A stretch of DNA of 20,503 bases from IMG/VR virus record IMGVR_UViG_3300025151_000390, positions 1-20,503 of that record. One strand, written 5' to 3'. Below are positions 1 through 6,300 of the stretch, one piece after another (positions within the stretch are counted from its first letter, which is position 1; each line of letters begins with the position of its first letter). Position numbers and translations under genes: made by a program. Origin of the DNA: a virus. The notes beneath the pieces were generated by a model. That model saw only the letters and a list, made by a program, of their open reading frames with translations. It had not been told where the DNA came from and searched no databases.

Positions 1-1
1 G

Positions 2-103
2 AGAATCATAGATATCATTTCCTATGTGGTAAACATTATTCAGGGCAAAAAACGGCCTGAACAAGACGAACATGAAATTTTTTTAGGTTCAGACACTTAC
101 TGA
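2..103 (+). CDS. C-terminal end of an unidentified protein (partial, 5' end outside window)
   Basis: An open frame runs from the window edge to a TGA at 101-103 and encodes 33 residues. The sequence looks protein-like: a hydrophobic helix-like start (IIDIISYVVNIIQ) followed by a charged tail (GKKRPEQDEHE). The start lies upstream of the window, so the length and family cannot be judged. The other two forward frames stop sooner (58-60 and 9-11), which makes this the best candidate. I do not recognise the family. It would be the last gene before the non-coding gap that opens the late region. The stretch is too short for the call to be more than tentative. Confidence 0.35.
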   Translation, partial: RIIDIISYVVNIIQGKKRPEQDEHEIFLGSDTY

Positions 104-128
104 TCTGTCAATGAACAATTTATGTGCA

Positions 129-161
129 TTGATATAGTACATCCTTATAGATATATATAAT
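129..161 (+). promoter_or_regulatory. Candidate sigma70-type promoter ahead of the late gene block
   Basis: TTGATA at 129-134 is one mismatch from a -35 box. It is followed 17 bases later by TATATA at 152-157; a perfect TATAAT sits at 156-161, but with 21-base spacing. The site lies in the only long gap (104-278) upstream of the small-gene/terminase block, where a promoter would be expected. In such A+T-rich DNA TATAAT-like words arise by chance, so this is suggestive only. Confidence 0.35.
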
Positions 162-180
162 ACACAACACTTCAAAACAG

Positions 181-241
181 GAACTTACCCAAGTTCTAGC
201 TTGTCAGGTTATGACATGGTGTTGATCCAGCTGGATTTTTT
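181..241 (+). other. Three consecutive hairpins plus T-run: candidate small RNA or structured leader/terminator
   Basis: Three perfect inverted repeats follow one another. GAACTT/AAGTTC lies at 181-186/191-196 with a 4-base loop. TGTCA/TGACA lies at 202-206/212-216 with a 5-base loop. ATCC/GGAT lies at 225-228/233-236 with an AGCT loop and runs straight into six T residues (236-241). CTAGCT at 196-201 can alternatively pair with AGCTGG at 229-234 (one G-T wobble), enclosing the middle hairpin. Starting from the candidate promoter just upstream, this would give a transcript of roughly 75 nt or a structured 5' leader. The last stem is short for an intrinsic terminator. Confidence 0.3.
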
Positions 242-284
242 ATTTGAAGTTTGTAAAAATTTTTAATAGAAAGGGTATATGGCT

Positions 285-503
285 ATGACACCATCAGAGA
301 AGAAGGCTGAAATCACTCGTAAAGAGAATAAAGCCTTAAAGAAAGATAATGCTGAACTAGCATTACAAGTTAAGTTCTTACTTGAAAGGTTAGAATTAAA
401 AAATGAACAGTTGTTTAAATTCAGAACGGAAATGTTAAACAAAACAGTTGATGAATTTATACAATTTAAAACAAACATAATGGAGATACAACAAAATGCC
501 TAA
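285..503 (+). CDS. Small coiled-coil protein, function unknown
   Basis: This first gene of the late block encodes 72 residues from the ATG at 285; an in-frame ATG at 279 would add two. I prefer 285 because the AAGGG ribosome binding site at 271-275 is 9 bases from 285 but only 3 from 279. The protein is highly charged, with heptad-like spacing of leucines over about residues 15-60 (KALKKDNAELALQVKFLLER, then LELKNEQL), which predicts a single long coiled coil. It has no signal peptide or membrane segment. I do not recognise a named family. Its 3' end overlaps the next small gene by 8 bases, so it probably belongs to the same transcript as the basic small proteins and the terminase. Confidence 0.7.
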   Translation: MTPSEKKAEITRKENKALKKDNAELALQVKFLLERLELKNEQLFKFRTEMLNKTVDEFIQFKTNIMEIQQNA

Positions 504-612
504 AGTTGGAAAAAAAACATACCCATATTCAGCCGCTGGAATGAGAGCAGCTAAAAAAGACGCTATGAAGAAAGGCGTTAAAATGAGTATGAAAAAGCCA
601 AAGAAAAAATAA
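496..612 (+). CDS. 38-residue lysine-rich protein, function unknown
   Basis: A short frame starts with MPKVGKKTYPYSAAGMRAAK and ends in a KKPKKK tail. Thirteen of 38 residues are Lys and one is Arg, so the product is extremely basic. The N-terminal pattern (MPKVGxKxYPY, then a Met/Lys-rich repeat) resembles short proteins often seen in marine podoviruses and myoviruses; this is from memory and no function is known to me. It overlaps the upstream gene by 8 bases, and its TAA overlaps the next ATG (TAATG), which supports real translation and coupling. The charge suggests nucleic-acid binding, but that is inference. Confidence 0.7.
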   Translation: MPKVGKKTYPYSAAGMRAAKKDAMKKGVKMSMKKPKKK

Positions 613-785
613 TGGCTAGTAAAGTTAATCAGGCTGGTAATTATACAAAGCCAGCCATGAGAAAAAGATTATTTAACAGTATTAAAGCTAGTTCTGTACA
701 AGGAACTGCTGCTGGTAAATGGTCGGCAAGAAAAGCCCAGCTGTTGGCTAAAAGATATAAGGCAGCTGGTGGGGGATATAAGTAA
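612..785 (+). CDS. 57-residue basic protein of a widespread marine-phage small family, function unknown
   Basis: The product begins MASKVNQAGNYTKPAMRKRL and ends KRYKAAGGGYK. The NxAGNYTKPxMRKRLF opening, the central GKWSARKAQLLAKRYK and the terminal GGGYK are, as I recall, a recurrent small protein in marine phages, with no established role. It is strongly basic with alternating Lys/Arg and aromatic residues, consistent with binding DNA or RNA. It starts in a TAATG overlap with the previous gene and ends in another TAATG, so it is very likely translated by re-initiation along one mRNA. Confidence 0.75.
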   Translation: MASKVNQAGNYTKPAMRKRLFNSIKASSVQGTAAGKWSARKAQLLAKRYKAAGGGYK

Positions 786-895
786 TGAAAAAGAAAATTG
801 TAACAATTAAGAAAGTTATCAAAGGTCTAAAAAAAGCATCTGTATCTCACAAGAAACAAGCTAAGACTTTAGCCAAAGTTATTAGAATGAAATAA
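785..895 (+). CDS. 36-residue lysine-rich protein, function unknown
   Basis: This tiny frame encodes MKKKIVTIKKVIKGLKKASV and a further 16 residues. Thirteen Lys and one Arg occur in 36 residues, with hydrophobic residues spaced so that a single amphipathic basic helix is likely. No family is recognised. It starts in a TAATG overlap with the preceding gene and is followed after 2 bases by the next ATG. Its status as a gene rests on the tight packing with neighbours, the absence of any other use for this segment and the shared basic character. It could be a nucleic-acid binding peptide or a membrane-active amphipathic peptide. Confidence 0.6.
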   Translation: MKKKIVTIKKVIKGLKKASVSHKKQAKTLAKVIRMK

Positions 896-897
896 TT

Positions 898-1146
898 ATG
901 GCTCTTGCTAAATCACAAAGAAGTTTAAAAGCATGGGGTAGTCAGAAATGGCGAACCAAATCTGGTAAACGATCTAGTGATACTGGCGAGAGATATCTAC
1001 CTACAAAAGCAATTCAAGCATTAACTTCAGCAGAATATGCTGCTAGTACTAGAGCAAAAAGAAAAGCAAAGGCTCAAGGTAAACAAGTATCTAAACAACC
1101 TAAAAAAATAGCAAAAAAAACTGCTGCTTATAGGAAGTTTAGCTAA
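898..1146 (+). CDS. DUF5872-like small basic phage protein
   Basis: The 82-residue product has the pattern SQRSLKAWGSQKWRTKSGK near the N-terminus, then TGERYLPTKAIQALTSAEYA and a C-terminal KQPKKIAKKTAAYRK. I recognise this as a small family common in marine T4-like and T7-like phages, which I associate with DUF5872; the accession is from memory. The role is unknown. The protein is Lys/Arg-rich with conserved Trp residues, which suggests a compact nucleic-acid or protein-binding fold. The start ATG has no clear ribosome binding site and lies 2 bases after the previous stop. Its own TAA overlaps the next ATG. It is part of the basic small-gene cluster upstream of the terminase. Confidence 0.75.
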   Translation: MALAKSQRSLKAWGSQKWRTKSGKRSSDTGERYLPTKAIQALTSAEYAASTRAKRKAKAQGKQVSKQPKKIAKKTAAYRKFS

Positions 1147-1388
1147 TGGTAGCTAAGAAACATCAGAATCCCACAGGTGGACTTAACCAAGCTGGTAGAG
1201 ATCACTTTAATCGTACTACAGGTTCTAAGTTAAAACGACCAGTAACAGGTAAAGTTAAACGAGGTTCTAAAGCAGCCAAGAGAAGAAAAAGTTTTTGTGC
1301 TAGAATGGGTGGAGTGAAAGGCCCAATGAAAGATTCTAAGGGTAGACCAACAAGGAAGGCACTAGCCCTTCGGAAATGGAAGTGTTGA
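1146..1388 (+). CDS. DUF6321-like small basic phage protein
   Basis: The 80-residue product begins MVAKKHQNPTGGLNQAGRDH and contains RRKSFCARMGGVKGPMKDSK followed by GRPTRKALALRKWKC. The pattern NPxGGLxxxGRxxFNxxTGSxLKxPV and the ending KGPMKDxKGRPTRKALALRKWxC match a small phage family I recall as DUF6321-like, of unknown function. Two Cys residues occur, one inside SFCARM and one at the C-terminus. The protein is strongly basic. It starts in a TAATG overlap and its TGA overlaps the next start (TGATG). The conserved Lys/Arg-Gly-Pro C-terminal half suggests contact with nucleic acid, but this is inference. Confidence 0.75.
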   Translation: MVAKKHQNPTGGLNQAGRDHFNRTTGSKLKRPVTGKVKRGSKAAKRRKSFCARMGGVKGPMKDSKGRPTRKALALRKWKC

Positions 1389-1606
1389 TGACCAATATTG
1401 ATGATGAAGTAAGTTTAGAAAATAGAAAACAGTTTCCTCTATCATATCAAGACAGACAAAGATTAAGAAAAATAGTTAAGAAGGTACATTTAAAGTTCTT
1501 GCCAGAGGAGTTCTTAACTGATAAAGAGGCTGATAAGATGATTGAATCATTAGGGCCAAGTGTTAGGGAGAAACTTATAGTTGAACATATTGACAAAGTT
1601 AAGTAA
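1388..1606 (+). CDS. Small protein directly upstream of terL; possible terminase small subunit (unproven)
   Basis: The product is 72 residues from the ATG at 1388 (TGATG overlap with the previous stop). An in-frame ATG at 1376 would add four residues. GGAAG at 1378-1382, five bases before 1388, favours the later start. It is mostly helical, with a basic middle (RQRLRKIVKKVHLKFL) and a C-terminal half carrying EEFLTDKEADKMIESLGPSV. It does not look like the Lys-rich proteins before it. Its stop overlaps the large terminase start. Position is the only argument for a small-terminase role; the protein is shorter than typical small subunits and no helix-turn-helix is obvious. It could equally be an unrelated helical adaptor. 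Confidence 0.7.
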   Translation: MTNIDDEVSLENRKQFPLSYQDRQRLRKIVKKVHLKFLPEEFLTDKEADKMIESLGPSVREKLIVEHIDKVK

Positions 1607-3120
1607 TGGAGTTCAATTATAAGCCAGATGGACAAACACTTAGAGGCTTTCTTAAATCAGACGATTTCTTTAGAGGACTTCGAGGCCCAGTTGGAAGCGG
1701 TAAGTCAGTTGCTTGCTGTGTTGAAATATTTAGAAGGGCACTTCAGCAAACTAAAGGTACTGACGGAAGAAGAAAATCTCGCTGGGCTGTTATCAGGAAC
1801 ACGAACCCTCAATTAAAAACTACAACAATTAAAACATGGCTGGATTGGTTTCCAGAAAATACATTTGGGCCATTTCGTTGGTCAGTTCCTTATACACATC
1901 AGATTACTATTGGTGATGCAGACTTAGAAGTTATCTTTCTTGCATTAGATAGACCTGAAGATGTTAAAAAATTATTATCATTAGAACTAACTGGTATCTG
2001 GGTAAACGAAGCAAGAGAATTACCCAAGTCAATCATTGATGCTTGTACTATGCGTGTAGGCAGATACCCTAGTATGCGTGATGGTGGTGCATCATGGTAT
2101 GGAGTTATAGCAGATACCAACGCACCTGAAGAAGATCATTGGTGGGCAGTCATGGCTGGTGATGTACCAGTGCCAGATCATATATCCAGAGAAGAAGCAT
2201 TAATGTTAGTCAAACCAGATAACTGGAGTTTTCATACACAACCTTCTGCATTATTAGAAAAAAAAAATGATAAGGGTGAACTTACTGGATATGAACGCAA
2301 TCCAGACTGTGAAAATAAAAAATATATTACAAATGCTTACTATGAAAACATAGTCAAAGGTAAAACTAAAGGATGGATAGATGTTTATGTAATGAACAGG
2401 CTAGGATCATTAGAAGAAGGTAAACCTGTATATCCAAGTTGGAATGAAGATATCCATGTTAGTAAAGAACCTCTTACACCATTCCCTACAGATGTATTTA
2501 TTGGTGTAGACTTTGGTTTAACACCAGCAGCTGTCTTTGGTCAGAAGCTAACAAGTGGTAGATGGGTAATCTTACAGGAGTTAGTTTGTTTTGATATGGG
2601 TATTGTTAGATTTACTGAATTACTAAAACACGAAATAGCAAAAACATACAAAGGATTAACAATAGATATCTATGGTGATCCAGCTGGAGACTTTAGAGTG
2701 CAAACAGATGAAGCTACTCCATTCCAAATTATGAGAGCGCAGGGAATCAGGGCTAGACCAGCTCCAAGTAATGATGTTTCTCTGCGTATAGAAGCTGTAG
2801 AAACAGCATTAGGTAGGTTGGTAGAGGGCAAGTCTGGATTTTTATTAAACAATAGCTGTGTGAACCTTAAAAAAGGATTTAATGGTGGCTATCATTACAG
2901 AAGAATCCAAACATCAGGAGATCGTTATGATGAAAAGCCAAATAAAAATAAATATTCTCATGTTCATGATGCTTTACAGTATATGTTAATGGGTGCTGGA
3001 GAAGGTAAACAGCTTACAGTAGGTAAAGCTACCCCTAGTGCAGTTGTTAAGACTAGAGGTTGGAATATCTTTGACAAAAAAAAGAAAAAATCAGTATGGC
3101 AAAGCAGATCAAGTTTCTAG
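1606..3120 (+). CDS. terL: Terminase large subunit (DNA packaging ATPase/nuclease)
   Basis: This 504-residue motor protein pumps phage DNA into the prohead through the portal and cuts the concatemer. The N-terminal ATPase shows a Walker A motif, GPVGSGKS, at residues 27-34. A Walker B-like strand ends in GIWVNEARE, with the probable catalytic Glu at 135. The C-terminal RNase H-like nuclease shows the first acidic site in IGVDFG (Asp302), a GDPAGD segment (Asp358) and the late acidic site in HVHDALQY (Asp455). The length is normal for the family. The C-terminus is basic (DKKKKK...). The start overlaps the previous stop (TAATG), and the 3' end overlaps the next gene by 25 bases. Unlike T7, where the terminase lies at the far right end, it here precedes the portal. 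Confidence 0.95.
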   Translation: MEFNYKPDGQTLRGFLKSDDFFRGLRGPVGSGKSVACCVEIFRRALQQTKGTDGRRKSRWAVIRNTNPQLKTTTIKTWLDWFPENTFGPFRWSVPYTHQITIGDADLEVIFLALDRPEDVKKLLSLELTGIWVNEARELPKSIIDACTMRVGRYPSMRDGGASWYGVIADTNAPEEDHWWAVMAGDVPVPDHISREEALMLVKPDNWSFHTQPSALLEKKNDKGELTGYERNPDCENKKYITNAYYENIVKGKTKGWIDVYVMNRLGSLEEGKPVYPSWNEDIHVSKEPLTPFPTDVFIGVDFGLTPAAVFGQKLTSGRWVILQELVCFDMGIVRFTELLKHEIAKTYKGLTIDIYGDPAGDFRVQTDEATPFQIMRAQGIRARPAPSNDVSLRIEAVETALGRLVEGKSGFLLNNSCVNLKKGFNGGYHYRRIQTSGDRYDEKPNKNKYSHVHDALQYMLMGAGEGKQLTVGKATPSAVVKTRGWNIFDKKKKKSVWQSRSSF

Positions 3121-3509
3121 TTTATTTCTTTGAAAACGAAGATGGTCATAGACACACCAAAATATTTAAAAAAGGATTCAAGCATTGTGGGGTTGTTAGT
3201 TATGATCCAACAAGTAAACATTGGATAATATTAGAGTATATATTTGGACAATTATTAATAGAAACAATAGATGATGCTACTGCTGAAGCGTTTTTTAGAA
3301 TGATTAGAATGAAAAATGGAGTAGTCTTAGAAGGAGATATGAAGAAAAGAAAGACTGGTTTTCCTAGCTTTATGGGATCATGGATTAAAGAACATAGTTG
3401 TGTAAGCTATGTGCAAAGAATCATAGGTTATAATAAATGGTGGATATTTACACCACATCAATTATATTGTGCGTTGAAAAAAGAAGGATATTCTGAAATA
3501 GAATTATAA
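3096..3509 (+). CDS. Small protein downstream of terL with His/Cys motifs; possible permuted papain-like enzyme
   Basis: The 137-residue protein starts inside the terminase 3' end. It has a beta-rich N-terminal half with GFKHCGVVSYD (His30, Cys31) followed by a Trp-containing strand (HWIILEY). The C-terminal half has SCVSYVQRIIGYNKWWIFTP (Cys102) and then HQLYCALKK. The arrangement GF(K/R)HC ... CVxxxKRxxGI ... TPxQLYxxL recalls a small protein I associate with the terminase/portal region of other podoviruses. A His first and a Cys at the start of a helix later is what a circularly permuted NlpC/P60- or papain-like fold would show. The catalytic assignment is inference, as is any role in cleaving peptidoglycan or a protein. 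The start at 3096 has no clear ribosome binding site. Confidence 0.75.
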   Translation: MAKQIKFLVYFFENEDGHRHTKIFKKGFKHCGVVSYDPTSKHWIILEYIFGQLLIETIDDATAEAFFRMIRMKNGVVLEGDMKKRKTGFPSFMGSWIKEHSCVSYVQRIIGYNKWWIFTPHQLYCALKKEGYSEIEL

Positions 3510-3733
3510 TGGGAAACTTATTCGGATCAACAAAATACAAAGAAACTCCAGCTGATAAAGCATTAAGAGAAGATATTGAAAGAAAGCGTAAAAAAGAACA
3601 AGAAGAACAAGATAGATTAGAAGCTATTGATAAACGAATAAAGAAAAGAAAAGCAAAAGGTATGCTAGGATCAAGAACTTTATTTTCTAGTGCTGGCACA
3701 CAAGGATTTTATAGAGATGGTGAACAAATTTGA
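3509..3733 (+). CDS. Small charged protein between terL and portal, function unknown
   Basis: The 74-residue product begins MGNLFGSTKYKETPADKALR. A highly charged helix of Glu, Lys, Arg and Asp follows (about residues 14-50, likely coiled coil), then a short C-terminal tail, GMLGSRTLFSSAGTQGFY. I recall similar small proteins near the portal in many podoviruses: a G-rich N-terminus with an FGS motif, a charged helix and a final basic-Gly-Arg-Ser-Leu/Phe motif. No function is known to me. The start is a TAATG overlap with the previous gene. The stop TGA overlaps a TTG that appears to start the next gene. It may be a virion or assembly protein. Confidence 0.7.
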   Translation: MGNLFGSTKYKETPADKALREDIERKRKKEQEEQDRLEAIDKRIKKRKAKGMLGSRTLFSSAGTQGFYRDGEQI

Positions 3734-4494
3734 GTAGTGAAAAAGGATCAGCTTCTGCTAGTAAAGGTGGAATGTCTAATAAGTCTGCAAAGACTAACCC
3801 AGTGGTACAAGGCATTAAAGCAGATCAATACGCAAAAGAAAAATTAGGAATTACTACTACAGTAGCTGGGCCAGTTACTGGTGCTAGTACAACACCAACA
3901 GGATTTTATTCTACTACATCATCTAATCAAATGTATGGTGCTGAATATCAAGCAGCTAGAAATGAATATTTAGCATCTCAAGGTTTAGGCACTATGCAAA
4001 AGAATGGATCATTTACTACAGGAGTACAAACAGATAAAGGATTAGTATTTACTTCTCAAGCTAATCAAGCATATCAAGCCTCTAAGAGAGAACCAATACC
4101 TTTGTCAAGACAGATGTATGATTCTCAACAACTATTTACTCAAGTAGCTGGAGCAATAGCTACAGGACTAAGTGGTATGCCTTCATTTTTTAGTGCAGCA
4201 TATTATGCTAGTAAAAAACCATATAGCAAGTATGTTGGAGAATATATGTCAGGTGCAAAAAAAGGTGTAGACAATAAAACAATTACATCAAGTAAAAATC
4301 AAACAAGAGAGAATATTACAACTACTGCGCAAATGAATGCTGATTTTAATGAAGCTCAAAAAGGTGATGAGAAGGCTTTGAAAAGAGTTCAAGCATTAGC
4401 TAAAAGTGGAGAAGCTGGTAGCCCTAACAGAAAGTTTTTAGTTACATCAGCAAAAACATTCTTAGGTTCAATGAAATCTGGTGGTAACTTTTAA
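3730..4494 (+). CDS. Ser/Ala/Gly/Thr-rich protein upstream of portal, function unknown (TTG start)
   Basis: The frame encodes 254 residues if read from TTG at 3730, which overlaps the previous TGA (TTGA). The first in-frame ATG is at 3772 and would remove 14 residues; AAAGGTGG just upstream of it makes that start possible. The protein is low in complexity, rich in Ser, Ala, Thr, Gly, Gln and Lys, with many tyrosines. One more hydrophobic stretch lies around residues 135-160 (VAGAIATGLSGMPSFFSAAY). No signal peptide or recognised domain is seen. Its stop overlaps the portal start (TAATG). The composition and location fit a minor structural or assembly protein, but nothing in the sequence proves this. 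Confidence 0.7.
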   Translation: MSSEKGSASASKGGMSNKSAKTNPVVQGIKADQYAKEKLGITTTVAGPVTGASTTPTGFYSTTSSNQMYGAEYQAARNEYLASQGLGTMQKNGSFTTGVQTDKGLVFTSQANQAYQASKREPIPLSRQMYDSQQLFTQVAGAIATGLSGMPSFFSAAYYASKKPYSKYVGEYMSGAKKGVDNKTITSSKNQTRENITTTAQMNADFNEAQKGDEKALKRVQALAKSGEAGSPNRKFLVTSAKTFLGSMKSGGNF

Positions 4495-6092
4495 TGCCAT
4501 ATATGCCTTATCCTCAAGATGATGCACCATACTCAGGCAACGATCCTAGAGTAGCTTCTTTTATAAAAAAGTTTAGAGATGCTGAATATATCTTTGATCA
4601 TTGGAAAGATAAATACGAAGAAGCATATGAATATACAATGCCTCAAAGAGAATCTTTTTACGAAGAAACAATAGGCGAAAGAAGAACAGATAAAATATTT
4701 GACGAAACAGCTGTAGTAGGTATTCAAGAGTTTGCTTCAAGACTACAAGCTGGAATGGTTCCAACCTATGGGCGTTGGGCAAACTTTGAAGCTGGTTCTG
4801 AAATACCTGATGATGCAATACCACTAGTTAATGAACAACTAGATGCTATTACTGAATATGTGTTTGAAGTATTAGGTGGCTCAAACTTTAATCAAGAAGT
4901 ACATGAAGCATTCATGGACTTAGCTATTGGAACAGCTGTTCTTCTAGTAGAAGAAGGTGATAGTCTTAATCCTATAAACTTCCAAGCAATACCTCTACCA
5001 AGAGTAATGCTTAACAATGGCCCAGATAATAAAATAGATACAATCTTTAGAACTAGATACATTAATTACAATCGTCTTATGGCTGCATACCCCAAAGCAG
5101 AAATGTCGCCAGAAATGTTAAAGAAGATTTCAGATGATGGTCATGCTAAAGCAAAAGTAGTAGAAGGTGTTTTTAAAGTTTACGATAAGCCTAACGAAGA
5201 AATATATAAATACTGTGTAGTTTGTATGGATATGCAAGAAATGATTTTAGAAAAAGAACTAAAAGGAGTAGGTGCAAATCCTTATATTGCCTTTAGATGG
5301 AATAAAGCATCAGGAGAAGTTTATGGTCGTGGCCCAGTATTTAATGCTATGGCTGCAATTAAAACTACAAACTTAACAGTAGAACTCATCTTACAAAATG
5401 CTCAAATGAGTATATCTGGTATCTATACTTTTGAAGATGATGGAGTAATAAATCCAGAAAATATTGCACTACAGCCCGGTAGTCTAATCCCTGTAGCACC
5501 AAACAGCAGAGGATTACAAGCACTACCAGCAGCTGGTAGGTTTGATGTAGCTCAGTTAATCTTAGGAGATATGAGAGCAAATATTAAAAAGGCTTTATAC
5601 ATGGAAACATTAGGTAGACCTGAAGGTACACCAATGTCAGCTACTGAGGTAGCAGAAAGAATGTCCGATCTATCACGACAAATAGGATCGTCATTCGGTA
5701 GATTACAATCAGAGTTTGTTACACCCTTACTAAGAAGGGTAATTAGAATATTAACAAAACAGGGTAAGATTCAAATCCCAACAGTTAATGACAGAGAAGT
5801 AAAAGTAGTATCTACTTCACCATTATCTAAAGCACAACATCAACAAGATATTGCAGATGTAATGAGATTCTCTGAGATATTGGGAACTACTTTTGGCCCA
5901 CAAATGTTGAACATGGTGGTCAAACAAGATGAAATAGCTAGATATTTAGTAGATAAAATGAACTTACCAGAAAAATTAGTAAGAACAGCAGAAGAACAAC
6001 AAGAAATAGTTTCAAGGTTGCAATCACAACAACAACAGGCTAATATGCAGCCAAATGAGTTGGGAGAAACTACAAACCAAGAAGTCCAATAA
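4494..6092 (+). CDS. Portal protein (T7 gp8-like head-tail connector)
   Basis: The 532-residue protein matches the podovirus head-to-tail connector family; T7 gp8 is about 536 residues. Typical features are the N-terminal FRDAEYIFDHWKDKYEEAYE helix and an RRTDKIFDETAVVGIQEFAS segment. Next come AGMVPTYGRWANF and, in the middle, YGRGPVFNAMAAIKTTN. Towards the end lie GRPEGTPMSATEVAERMSDL and a glutamine-rich C-terminal tail (QSQQQQANMQP). Twelve copies are expected to form the ring at one capsid vertex through which DNA is packaged by the terminase and ejected. It starts with TAATG coupling to the previous gene, and its 3' end overlaps the next gene by 38 bases. Confidence 0.93.
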   Translation: MPYMPYPQDDAPYSGNDPRVASFIKKFRDAEYIFDHWKDKYEEAYEYTMPQRESFYEETIGERRTDKIFDETAVVGIQEFASRLQAGMVPTYGRWANFEAGSEIPDDAIPLVNEQLDAITEYVFEVLGGSNFNQEVHEAFMDLAIGTAVLLVEEGDSLNPINFQAIPLPRVMLNNGPDNKIDTIFRTRYINYNRLMAAYPKAEMSPEMLKKISDDGHAKAKVVEGVFKVYDKPNEEIYKYCVVCMDMQEMILEKELKGVGANPYIAFRWNKASGEVYGRGPVFNAMAAIKTTNLTVELILQNAQMSISGIYTFEDDGVINPENIALQPGSLIPVAPNSRGLQALPAAGRFDVAQLILGDMRANIKKALYMETLGRPEGTPMSATEVAERMSDLSRQIGSSFGRLQSEFVTPLLRRVIRILTKQGKIQIPTVNDREVKVVSTSPLSKAQHQQDIADVMRFSEILGTTFGPQMLNMVVKQDEIARYLVDKMNLPEKLVRTAEEQQEIVSRLQSQQQQANMQPNELGETTNQEVQ

Positions 6093-6300
6093 AACAGAAA
6101 CAACAGACATAGATAAAGTGTTTGCTTCTGTCTTTAATCAGCCTGATGGCAAAAAAGTATTGGAATATTTAGAATCACTAACCATTAACGCATTTTGTTC
6201 GCCACAATCGAATGACCAAACGCTATGGCATTTAGAAGGACAAAGATGGATAGTGGGATTATTAAAAAGCAAAGCAAAAAGAGGTACAGTAAATGAGTGA
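6055..6300 (+). CDS. Bbp19-like small phage protein next to portal
   Basis: The 81-residue product starts within the last 38 bases of the portal gene in another frame. It carries FNQPDGKKVLEYLESLT followed by an EGQRWIVGLLK motif near the C-terminus. The layout (F-x-x-P-x-G-x-x-V-L-x-x-L, then H-x-x-E-G-x-R) resembles the small Bbp19-type family found beside portal genes in many podoviruses. The role is not established. The first nine or so residues (MSWEKLQTK) are encoded entirely inside the portal overlap, and there is no clear ribosome binding site. Its stop overlaps the scaffold start by 8 bases. Confidence 0.75.
   Translation: MSWEKLQTKKSNKTETTDIDKVFASVFNQPDGKKVLEYLESLTINAFCSPQSNDQTLWHLEGQRWIVGLLKSKAKRGTVNE

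Noticed and set aside
165-241. tRNA-sized structured segment
   Set aside because: No T-loop TTCAANNC signature, acceptor stem or anticodon arm could be placed on either strand.
765-772. Chi-like octamer GCTGGTGG (also at 19382-19389)
   Set aside because: Both lie in Ala/Gly codons (GCT GGT GG), which are common here. Two copies in 20 kb do not suggest selection, and Chi specificity of the likely host is unknown.
1628-1816. A 62-codon frame with an acidic, helix-like product inside the terminase 5' end
   Set aside because: The terminase frame here encodes the conserved Walker A region and is certain. The inner frame has no ribosome binding site and its quality may be chance; kept only as a curiosity.
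5386-5580. Leu/Tyr-rich antisense frames within portal and other structural genes
   Set aside because: These are shadows of A+T-rich + strand codons, with no start signals, and they overlap confidently assigned genes.
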